Translations under genes and position numbers: made by a program
Origin: Paenibacillus lutimineralis
GTDB taxonomy: Bacteria; Bacillota; Bacilli; Paenibacillales; Paenibacillaceae
Reading direction: 5' to 3'
DNA length: 64,000 bases
NCBI RefSeq assembly: GCF_003991425.1
Contig: NZ_CP034346.1
Coordinates: 3,509,501 to 3,573,500, forward strand
Shown: one piece after another, positions 57,159 through 64,000 of the stretch
How positions within the stretch are numbered: position 1 is the first letter of the stretch
How the letters are laid out: each line of letters opens with the position of its first letter
Notes under the pieces: model-generated
Databases searched by the model: none
What the model was told of the DNA's origin: nothing
The model's input: the letters and a program-made list of their open reading frames with translations, nothing else

Positions 57159-57923
57159 CTACAAAGTTCCATTAATATACACATGAATGGCGTCGCGCAG
57201 GAATTGGGCCAACCCAGTCTGATGCTTGTCATAATAGTCACGGAATCGTTCGTCATCGACATACATTTGCGCTATGCCGGCATGGGCTTCTTTATTGTAG
57301 GCGTCCCAGTAAAAGGTCAGCCACTCTTTGTGAAGTTCGGCAGCGTGCTGAGCCTTCTCCCCCGCCGGATCACCTGTCTTGTACGCCTCCAGCAAAGCCG
57401 CGATCACTTCATCGGCAAGTGCCGTCACTCGTTCATATTGCCCAGCAGTCATATTTTGCAGCTTCCCGTTCGCTTTATCGATCGTATCAGCGCCGTACTT
57501 CTCTCGTATCTCGTCCCCATATTGCCGCTCATTCTCAGCGATTAACTGTTCTTTGAATCCGGTGAATTTCTCTTGATCCGTCATCGTTATTCTCCCTTCC
57601 GCTTCGGATATCGTATGATCTACATTCGCAATCAGCAAGTCTAGCTGCCGCTTGCGGTCAAGGAGCTGTCTGCGATGCTGCTTCAGCGCTGCAATCCGGT
57701 CAAAGGACGGGTCTGTAATCACCTGTTTGATATGATCCAACGGTAATCCGAGCTCGCGAAAAAATAAAATTTGCTGCAACTGGTTAACCTCGGCTGCCCC
57801 ATAGATCCGATATCCCGATGAGTTGATTCTTGCCGGCTTAAGAATGCCAATCTCATCATAATAGCGTAATGTCCTTGTACTGATTCCAGCTAGCTGACTC
57901 AGCTTTTGAATGGTGTATTCCAT
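57159..57923 (-). CDS. MerR-family regulator with TipAS-type ligand domain
   Basis: 254 residues from the ATG at 57923 behind AGGAGGG. Residues 1-70: MerR winged helix (IQKLSQLAGISTRTLRYYDE). A coiled-coil dimerisation helix follows, then from about residue 110 an antibiotic-recognition domain as in TipAS/Mta (EWLTFYWDAYNKEAHAGIAQ; YVDDERFRDYYDKHQTGLAQ). Such proteins bind bulky hydrophobic drugs and activate transcription. Its own promoter is of MerR form, so it is probably autoactivated; no efflux gene is adjacent. Confidence 0.93.
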   Translation of the reverse strand: MEYTIQKLSQLAGISTRTLRYYDEIGILKPARINSSGYRIYGAAEVNQLQQILFFRELGLPLDHIKQVITDPSFDRIAALKQHRRQLLDRKRQLDLLIANVDHTISEAEGRITMTDQEKFTGFKEQLIAENERQYGDEIREKYGADTIDKANGKLQNMTAGQYERVTALADEVIAALLEAYKTGDPAGEKAQHAAELHKEWLTFYWDAYNKEAHAGIAQMYVDDERFRDYYDKHQTGLAQFLRDAIHVYINGTL

Positions 57924-57945
57924 CTGTTTCCCTCCTGACAAGTTC

Positions 57946-57976
57946 ACTCTACACCTTTACGTAACGTGAAGGTCAA
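57946..57976 (-). promoter_or_regulatory. MerR-type promoter and operator of the TipAS-like gene
   Basis: Minus strand TTGACC (57971-57976), 19-base spacer, TAGAGT (57946-57951). Inverted repeat ACCTTTACGT-A-ACGTGAAGGT (57953-57973) fills the spacer. An over-long spacer with the operator inside is the hallmark of MerR activation. Confidence 0.82.
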
Positions 57977-58086
57977 CATCTATTTTGTAATTCCTATTTT
58001 ATAAAAAGTTCTGTAAGTGCTTGTACCAACAGTCAGACTCTCAGCATGGAGAGGGTTGTGATCAACGAAGGACCTATTTGAATGGT

Positions 58087-59187
58087 CTATAAGAGCATTT
58101 GCTTCCAGGGGAAGCGTATCTTAACCTCCTTGGACCGCTCTTCACAGCACTTCATAATATCCGCGCTAATGTTATCCGGAATATGATGGATATGCTTCTC
58201 GTACAGTATGAGACAGGCCAGTAGCTGGTGCTGATTCTTGAGGTATAAGTTCAGCTTAATACTGCGAAGCAATTGCGTCGCACCCTGTGTACACTCGCCT
58301 CCGTTCAGCCAATATACCGCACATTGATAATACATTCTACTATACCGATCGCGATCTCTAATCTGATTCTCACCGCTCAGCATAAATGCCGGGGAAGAAT
58401 CCGCAAATCGGTATAGCATGTCCTTTAAGCAGGGATCGAAGGAGAATTCGTATTTATTAGCCGCAACTAACGAGGCTGTTAAGCCATCTACTCTCAGTAC
58501 CGGATATTCATTCATCAAGTCGACAAGCTGCGGGAGCCGGTCCAATTGACCGTTCTTAAGCTCTAGCCCCAGTAGTCTCCCCTTAGCCAACAATGAGAAG
58601 CGCTCCGCCTCCAGTTTGTCATCTGGCAGAGCATCATGAATCTGCGGCAGAGCGAAGCAGCGTTCGAGACATTCCCTTGCTTCAGCGTATGCCTCTTCAG
58701 ACTCGTACGCTTCAGACATCATCAGCAGACCTTGTCCATAGTAATTCGCTATGGAGCGTCTAAAAGGCAGCCTGCGCCGGAACCAGTTCCCGTTCTGCTT
58801 CTTGAACAATGATTCAGCCCGCGTTAGCATTTCAGCGACATATTGCCGAACCTCATCCCAGCGATCAAGCACAGCATAGTTTCGTGCAAGCAAGTAGAGC
58901 CCTTCCAAGCCATACTCATCGCGCAGACGATGACGAAAAGGAATGAACCGCAGCATTTCCCCCGTATTGCCGGGCTGAGTCTCGCAAGTCATGTAAAATA
59001 TCCGGAAATAGCTCATGATGACCTCATCCGTCACCGCTCTATCGTCACTCATGCTTATTATTTTCTCATATAATTCGGTTGCAGGTTGCCACATGCCACA
59101 AGCGAACAACGACTCCGCCTTCTCAAATAGCTCTTTATGCGGCACAGATCGTTCCTGACCTGGCGAGACTCTGTGATTAGTCACCAT
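58087..59187 (-). CDS. Helical-repeat (TPR-like) protein, function unknown
   Basis: 366 residues, all-helical in appearance with TPR-like units such as FEKAESLFACGMWQPATELYEK and EEAYAEARECLERCFALP. No helix-turn-helix, catalytic motif, signal peptide or membrane segment. It is transcribed away from a small Xre-type regulator (59357-59695). The arrangement recalls regulators of the Rap/PlcR style split over two genes, in which a TPR protein binds a peptide, but no peptide gene is visible. Confidence 0.7.
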   Translation of the reverse strand: MVTNHRVSPGQERSVPHKELFEKAESLFACGMWQPATELYEKIISMSDDRAVTDEVIMSYFRIFYMTCETQPGNTGEMLRFIPFRHRLRDEYGLEGLYLLARNYAVLDRWDEVRQYVAEMLTRAESLFKKQNGNWFRRRLPFRRSIANYYGQGLLMMSEAYESEEAYAEARECLERCFALPQIHDALPDDKLEAERFSLLAKGRLLGLELKNGQLDRLPQLVDLMNEYPVLRVDGLTASLVAANKYEFSFDPCLKDMLYRFADSSPAFMLSGENQIRDRDRYSRMYYQCAVYWLNGGECTQGATQLLRSIKLNLYLKNQHQLLACLILYEKHIHHIPDNISADIMKCCEERSKEVKIRFPWKQMLL

Positions 59188-59239
59188 GGGATGATCTCCT
59201 TCGAATAGCCAAACATAAATACAATAATTTGGGAGAATA

Positions 59240-59275
59240 TAAATATATAAAGGTTAATTACCTATATATTACTAT
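59240..59275. promoter_or_regulatory. AT-rich divergent promoter region with palindrome
   Basis: TATATAAAGGTTAATTACCT (centre about 59257) has AGGT/ACCT half-sites inside an AT-rich inverted context, between the TPR-protein and Xre genes. Possible operator of the Xre regulator. Confidence 0.35.
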
Positions 59276-59356
59276 TGTTAACTTATAAGTTCAATTAAAC
59301 TTCATATGCATGTTATAGATCAACTAAGGTTGCTACAATTCATGTAGGTGATGAAC

Positions 59357-59695
59357 ATGAGCTTCGATTATTCCCTGATCGGCAGACGCATTAAGCATGC
59401 CCGAGAAGAACAAGGAATTACGCAAGAAATGCTGGCTGAGAAACTGGACGTCTCCAACGCATATATAAGCAAGATTGAGCGTGGTAAGACCCCTATTAAT
59501 CTGGACAGGCTATCTCAATTATGCGTAGTGCTTGAGGAATCGCCAGAGTATATTCTGAGCGGTACTAATAAGCTATCCAATGACTATCTGCGTAATGAAA
59601 TTATAGAAATGCTGGAAGATTGTCCACCGGAGAAGATCAAATTAATCATGCAAGTCATTAAACCGATTGTTGAATTCAAATCGCCAAAAGGCTGA
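59357..59695 (+). CDS. Xre-family helix-turn-helix regulator
   Basis: 112 residues from the ATG at 59357 (TAGGTGA upstream; GTG and ATG codons just before are less well placed). Residues 5-65 form the Cro/C1 helix-turn-helix (GRRIKHAREEQGITQEMLAE, then VSNAYISKIERGKTPINLDR). The tail is short and helical. Divergent from the TPR-like protein gene. Probably a local regulator of that gene or of the helicase downstream. Confidence 0.9.
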   Translation: MSFDYSLIGRRIKHAREEQGITQEMLAEKLDVSNAYISKIERGKTPINLDRLSQLCVVLEESPEYILSGTNKLSNDYLRNEIIEMLEDCPPEKIKLIMQVIKPIVEFKSPKG

Positions 59696-59729
59696 CACCC
59701 GAACCGTGGTGCCGGCCTTGCTTTATTTT
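59688..59729 (+). terminator. Terminator at the end of the Xre gene
   Basis: AAGGC-TGA-CACC pairs with GGTG-CCG-GCCTT, followed by GCTTTATTTT. The left arm includes the stop codon. Confidence 0.6.
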
Positions 59730-59787
59730 ATAGGGGAACTTGTTTATCATTAATGTGATAGATAGTGTAAGAGGATGATGTAAAGCG

Positions 59788-62700
59788 ATGCGACATTTAT
59801 TAACTCAGACTGCGATACATATGTTCTGTGGCAAAGCGGCCTATGAGGCAGGACAGACTTATTATGAGGCTGGCAAGGTTACCTACACGCTTCAGAACAC
59901 GGACCAACAAATTTATGAGGCCAATGTATCGGGAACGGATGAATATGAAGTGAATTTGGCGATCTATCCGGACGGTGCATTAACCGCTGATTGTACTTGC
60001 CCGGCTTTTGCCGCGAGCGGCAATTACTGCCCGCATATCGCAGCTGTGATGATAGGCGCCTATAAAATACAGAACCATACCGAACAATCGTCTGGCCGCC
60101 ATGATCTGGCACCGAAACAGATGGGTACTAATTTAGCTGCTCCGTTGAAACGGGATATGCGGCAAGCACCACATCGCAGCACGGCCCAGGATACGCGGCT
60201 GATGCGCGATATTATGGGGCTGTTCGGCAAGAGCAAGACCCGCCTGACACGGACTGGATCGTATTTCGATGCCAGAGAGCGTCTGGAGGCTGAATTTATA
60301 CTGAGGTTGGATTCGTACGGATATGAGAAGCAAATATTCTCGATAGAGATGAAGCTGGGGACGAAGCGTCTATATATTGTAAAAAATATTAAGCAACTCC
60401 TGGAGCAAATCAATCTTGGCGGTAAATATACATTTACGCCCAATTTCACCTATGATCCGCAGCTCCACAACTTCCCCGCTGAGGTGTCCGCGATTATACA
60501 GAAGCTGATAGACATTCAACGGAACGAGCATTTATTACATGAGATGGCTGATCATTATCATCTTCGTTCCGGATATCCCGAAGAGCGCGGCCTTGTCATA
60601 CCGCCCTACGCTTGGAATGATCTGCTGGCGCTGCTTCGCTCCTGCCCTTCCGTCAAGCTGGAGGCGGGTGGCATATTGTACAAAGGATTCTTCGAATCAG
60701 ACAGACCTTTGCCTATCCAATATGCGATCAGGCATTCTGATGAAGATGATTCCTATTCTTTTGAGGTCGAAGGTCTGGATGAGATTACAATTCTCGACTC
60801 TTATAATATGGCGCTAATCTATAACGAGCTGATAACACTTGATCCGCAGCAATGCCTACAACTCCATGAACTTAAGAAGTTGTTACGGGTCTACCGCAAA
60901 GCTAGGGTCGGCGTGAGTGCGGAGCAGATGTCTCTGTTCATCGAGAAAGCCCTGCCAGGGCTGATGAAGCTTGGTGAAGTGAAGATCGATGATTCCATCA
61001 CAGATCGGATTGTACGGAAGCCTTTGCAGGCCAGATTGTATCTGGACCGTTTGAAGAACCGCCTGCTGGCGGGGTTGGAATTCCAATATGGAGATGTTGT
61101 CATTAACCCGCTTGAGGATCAGGATCTACAGCGGGGAACCGATCTCATCCTTATTCGTGACGAAGACCAGGAGCGGCGAATCCTTGAGCTGATGGATGAG
61201 AGTTCTTTTGTGCGAACGGAGAGTGGCTTCTTCCTGGATGATGAAAATGCGGAGTTTGATTTTCTCTACTATACTGTGCCGAGGTTGGAACAGTTCGTTG
61301 ATATCTTTGCCACAACGGCCGTTAAGGTAAGGATTGAGCGTCCAACTATTCCGCCGAGAATCTCCGCTATTTGGGACGAGCGTACAGATTGGCTTGAATT
61401 CAAATTCGAATTGAATGGCATTTCCGATAATGAAATCCGCGAGCTAATCGAGGCGATCGAGGTCAGGCGTAAATACTACAAGCTGCCAAGTGGTTCCCTA
61501 ATGCCGTTGTCGGACGAGAAATTCAAGCATATGATTCAGTTCGTCCAGGATTCGGGCAAGTTCCAGTTCAACGAAAATGGTGATGGATTCCGAGTGCCGT
61601 TGGCCAGTTCATTCCATCTCCTGGATGAGCAGCGTTATCGGGAGCTATTAAAACCAGAGAAGTCGCTGCGCCGTCTTCTGTCGAACCTGAAGAATCCCGA
61701 CAATCTGGAGTTTGCGCTGCCGCCAAACCTTGCTCCTGTACTGCGTGATTACCAGGTCTTTGGGTATCAGTGGCTGAAGACGCTCGCTACGTATCGCTTC
61801 GGCGGTATTCTTGCCGATGATATGGGGCTGGGCAAGACGCTGCAGAGCATCGCCTTCCTCGTCTCGGTACTGCCGGAAATCCGTGAGCATAAGCTGCCAG
61901 CGATTATTGTGGCCCCTGCTTCTCTCGTCTACAACTGGCGGAATGAACTGCGAAAATTCGCTCCAGAGATACAGAGTATGATCATTGATGGCAGTAAGAA
62001 CGAGCGGGTTCGTCAGCTGCAGGAGCAAGATGGATTCGATATTATTATTACCTCTTATCCACTGCTGCGCAGGGATATTGAACAGTATACCGAACAGGCT
62101 TATCATACCTTGATTCTGGATGAGGCGCAGAACTTCAAGAATCATACGACACAAACGGCTCATGCCGTCAAGGCGCTGCAAGCTAAGCATAAATTCGCAC
62201 TAACCGGAACGCCCATCGAAAATTCGCTTGAGGAGCTCTGGTCTATCTTCGACGCGGTCTCCCCTGCCCTGTTCCGGGATCGACAGACCTTTAATGATCT
62301 GTCGCGGGAGAGCATCGCTAATCGAATTAAGCCATTCCTGCTGCGCCGACTGAAGACAGATGTCCTAAGTGAACTTCCAGCGAAGATTGAATCGGTGCAA
62401 GCTTCGGAACTGTTGCCTGATCAGAAGAAGCTGTATGCAGCTTATCTCGCTCAGCTTCAGCAAGAGACTCTGAAGCATCTTAACGAAGACAGCTTCCAGC
62501 AGAATAAGATCCGCATTCTGGCCGGGCTCACTCGGCTGCGTCAATTATGCTGTCATCCTTCCTTATTTATTGAGGATTATGAGGGCAGGTCGGCCAAGTT
62601 CGATCAGCTCTTTGAGATTATTGACGAATGCCTTAGCTCTGGGAAGCGAATGCTGATCTTCTCGCAATTTACACAGATGCTCGGTCTAATCGGACGTGAA

Positions 62701-63102
62701 CTTGGATATAGCAGTATTCCTTATTTCTATCTGGACGGACAAACTCCTTCCTCCGAACGGATTGATCTATGTGACAGGTTCAATGAAGGAGAGAAAGACA
62801 TCTTCTTGATCTCTCTGAAAGCTGGTGGTACTGGACTTAACCTAACGGGGGCAGATACTGTCATTCTGTATGACCTATGGTGGAATCCAGCTGTTGAGCA
62901 GCAAGCTGCAGACCGGGCCCATCGTATCGGGCAGACCAAGGTGGTACAAATTATTCGTCTCTTAACTGAAGGAACCGTTGAGGAGAAAATGTATGAATTG
63001 CAGCAGAAGAAGAAGGATCTGATCGACGAGATCATTCAGCCAGGACAACAATCAATATCCAGTATGTCTGAGCAAGAGATCCGCGAGATATTGATGATTT
63101 GA
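59788..63102 (+). CDS. SNF2-family helicase with N-terminal SWIM zinc finger
   Basis: 1104 residues. SWIM finger CTCPAFAASGNYCPHIAAVM at about residues 70-90; a bacterial SNF2-associated middle region; then ATPase motifs I DDMGLGKTLQ, Ia VAPASLVYNW, II DEAQNFKN, III ALTGTPIENS, V GTGLNLTGADTVI and VI QAADRAHRIGQTK. It is a double-strand DNA translocase, likely used in transcription or repair; such proteins are common single genes in Bacillota. Stand-alone transcription unit with its own terminator. Confidence 0.95.
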   Translation: MRHLLTQTAIHMFCGKAAYEAGQTYYEAGKVTYTLQNTDQQIYEANVSGTDEYEVNLAIYPDGALTADCTCPAFAASGNYCPHIAAVMIGAYKIQNHTEQSSGRHDLAPKQMGTNLAAPLKRDMRQAPHRSTAQDTRLMRDIMGLFGKSKTRLTRTGSYFDARERLEAEFILRLDSYGYEKQIFSIEMKLGTKRLYIVKNIKQLLEQINLGGKYTFTPNFTYDPQLHNFPAEVSAIIQKLIDIQRNEHLLHEMADHYHLRSGYPEERGLVIPPYAWNDLLALLRSCPSVKLEAGGILYKGFFESDRPLPIQYAIRHSDEDDSYSFEVEGLDEITILDSYNMALIYNELITLDPQQCLQLHELKKLLRVYRKARVGVSAEQMSLFIEKALPGLMKLGEVKIDDSITDRIVRKPLQARLYLDRLKNRLLAGLEFQYGDVVINPLEDQDLQRGTDLILIRDEDQERRILELMDESSFVRTESGFFLDDENAEFDFLYYTVPRLEQFVDIFATTAVKVRIERPTIPPRISAIWDERTDWLEFKFELNGISDNEIRELIEAIEVRRKYYKLPSGSLMPLSDEKFKHMIQFVQDSGKFQFNENGDGFRVPLASSFHLLDEQRYRELLKPEKSLRRLLSNLKNPDNLEFALPPNLAPVLRDYQVFGYQWLKTLATYRFGGILADDMGLGKTLQSIAFLVSVLPEIREHKLPAIIVAPASLVYNWRNELRKFAPEIQSMIIDGSKNERVRQLQEQDGFDIIITSYPLLRRDIEQYTEQAYHTLILDEAQNFKNHTTQTAHAVKALQAKHKFALTGTPIENSLEELWSIFDAVSPALFRDRQTFNDLSRESIANRIKPFLLRRLKTDVLSELPAKIESVQASELLPDQKKLYAAYLAQLQQETLKHLNEDSFQQNKIRILAGLTRLRQLCCHPSLFIEDYEGRSAKFDQLFEIIDECLSSGKRMLIFSQFTQMLGLIGRELGYSSIPYFYLDGQTPSSERIDLCDRFNEGEKDIFLISLKAGGTGLNLTGADTVILYDLWWNPAVEQQAADRAHRIGQTKVVQIIRLLTEGTVEEKMYELQQKKKDLIDEIIQPGQQSISSMSEQEIREILMI

Positions 63103-63115
63103 AGATGATTGTAGA

Positions 63116-63158
63116 AGAGCAGGTCTGGTTTGAATAGAAGCCAGGCCTGCTCTTTTTT
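63116..63158 (+). terminator. Terminator after the SNF2 gene
   Basis: AGAGCAGGTCTGG... pairs with ...CCAGGCCTGCTCT, followed by six T. Confidence 0.9.
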
Positions 63159-63560
63159 GTGTAGAGTGTTGCTAATGGCAAAGGGATCAATAGTTTAGTT
63201 AACATAACTATTATTATGGTAACATAAATCGATCATATACGTCATCATTATGATTCATTTCGAGTGAAATCGACATTAATTTCATTATATTAATCATAAC
63301 TTTTTTATTATTTAATAACATTAATGAAATATATTATGTATCCATATCTATCTTATATTTTGTGCTGTAAGGATCAGGGGAAGCCTGTCTTTGAGGCCTC
63401 CCCCTTTGTTGATAATTAACGATCACATACTGTGCTATAACTTTTAATTATTTTTAATTAATATGATTAATTAATGCGAATCCACTATTGTTTTATACCT
63501 AGTCGAATATAGTTTACATAACTAATAATATGTTAATCTATTGCTACACAAGCCTACGTT
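63159..63560. other. AT-rich intergenic region with direct repeats and a hairpin
   Basis: No gene. Two direct repeats of about 28 bases, TAGTTAACATAACTATTATT (from 63196) and TAGTTTACATAACTAATAAT (from 63510), lie either side of a hairpin AGGGGAAGCCT/AGGCCTCCCCCT (63376-63405). The hairpin may act as a terminator. Confidence 0.5.
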
Positions 63561-64000
63561 TCAGTTCGGTGGGTAGACTTCAAACTCATACAGTGAATAA
63601 CCGTAAGGGGTTCCCCGCTCGGTACCAAACATTTTTACATATCTAGCCGACACATTGTTCAGAGGTATTTCCTGCACTCCCCCGCTGCCATTCGTCTCGG
63701 TATATGCGTCCGTCCAGTTCGAACCGTCGTTGGAGACTTGAATTTTAAATTTGACCGCATACGCCTCTTCCCAATGCAGTCTCACACTACCGAGCGCCTT
63801 AACAGTACCTAGATCAACGTAGATCCACTGCGGGTCGCTGCCTTCACTGCTGGCCCATCTGGATTGCAAGTTGCCGTCAATGGCCCGGTCCGCTTCAAAG
63901 CTGATACCCTCAATGGAGCTAGCTACTGCTGCTGCGTTCAGAGCCAGATTAGGCAGAGCTGGTTGATCGGCTGAGCCGGGCTTCCACCAGTTGCCGGAGA
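63561..64000 (-). CDS. C-terminal part of a secreted protein with a discoidin (F5/8 type C) domain, 5' end outside window
   Basis: The frame is open to the window edge, giving about 146 residues. It reads NLALNAAAVASSIEGIS, ADRAIDGNLQSRWAS, PQWIYVDLG, VKFKIQVSNDGSNW and ends YGYSLYEFEVYPPN: a complete carbohydrate-binding F5/8C domain. In Paenibacillus such domains end large extracellular glycoside hydrolases. The preceding SGNWWKPGSADQP suggests a linker from another domain. The catalytic part is not visible. Confidence 0.88.
   Translation of the reverse strand, partial: SGNWWKPGSADQPALPNLALNAAAVASSIEGISFEADRAIDGNLQSRWASSEGSDPQWIYVDLGTVKALGSVRLHWEEAYAVKFKIQVSNDGSNWTDAYTETNGSGGVQEIPLNNVSARYVKMFGTERGTPYGYSLYEFEVYPPN

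Overview
The window looks like chromosomal DNA of a Bacillota bacterium of the Paenibacillus type. The supporting signs are a YesM/YesN-type two-component pair driving a CUT1 sugar ABC operon without its own ATPase, AGGAGG-type ribosome binding sites, a T-box leader on proS, CysJ/CysI sulfite reductase, a SpeA-like decarboxylase and MocR/PdxR regulators. This assignment is inference from gene content; no marker gene such as 16S rRNA is present.

Layout. 0-2.8 kb: 3' end of a 2-hydroxyacyl-CoA dehydratase activase-like gene and a coupled TetR regulator. 2.9-9.2 kb: sugar ABC importer with sensor kinase and response regulator. 9.4-13.1 kb: MarR-controlled efflux operon (MarR, ABC exporter, MFS), with a 13-bp palindrome in front of both marR and the ABC gene. 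13.3-17.0 kb: assimilatory sulfite reductase. 17.3-18.5 kb: M29 aminopeptidase. 18.6-19.0 kb: what looks like debris of a mobilisable element. 19.1-22.9 kb: two short-chain dehydrogenases, a heme O synthase, tRNA-Cys and a RidA protein. 22.9-25.9 kb: a decaying molybdenum-cofactor cluster (moaA, moaE, moaD intact; moeB broken; moeA reduced to a fragment). 25.9-27.6 kb: HAD phosphatase and LysR regulator.

27.8-53.2 kb is the most unusual part: a vitamin-B6 island. Almost every gene either uses pyridoxal phosphate (SufS, HemL, Orn/Lys/Arg decarboxylase, SerC, GlyA, ArgD, PatB/MalY, a trans-sulfuration enzyme, GsaB, HisC), makes it (PdxS, PdxT), is thought to buffer it (two YggS-type proteins) or senses it (two paralogous MocR/PdxR regulators). 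A three-part operator with identical internal spacing and a -10 box at a fixed distance occurs in front of three of its operons (glyA-serC; serA-yggS-transporter-pdxS-argD; MOSC-gsaB-yggS-metC/B-patB). A different palindrome, ATAGG-N5-CCTAT, occurs in front of the lysR gene, the decarboxylase-hemL-sufS operon and the pdxT-hisC pair. The island therefore looks like a co-regulated spare set of PLP enzymes together with the cofactor supply. I infer a response to PLP shortage or to a PLP-enzyme inhibitor. Truncated copies of a peroxiredoxin gene and of a HAD gene lie near its left side and mark earlier recombination.

53.5-64 kb: proS with a T-box leader that carries a 167-bp repeat element in the apical loop of one stem, a protoporphyrinogen oxidase, a MerR-TipAS regulator with a classic 19-bp-spacer promoter, a divergent TPR-protein/Xre-regulator pair, a SWIM-SNF2 helicase, an AT-rich gap, and the 3' end of a gene for a protein with a discoidin (F5/8 type C) domain.
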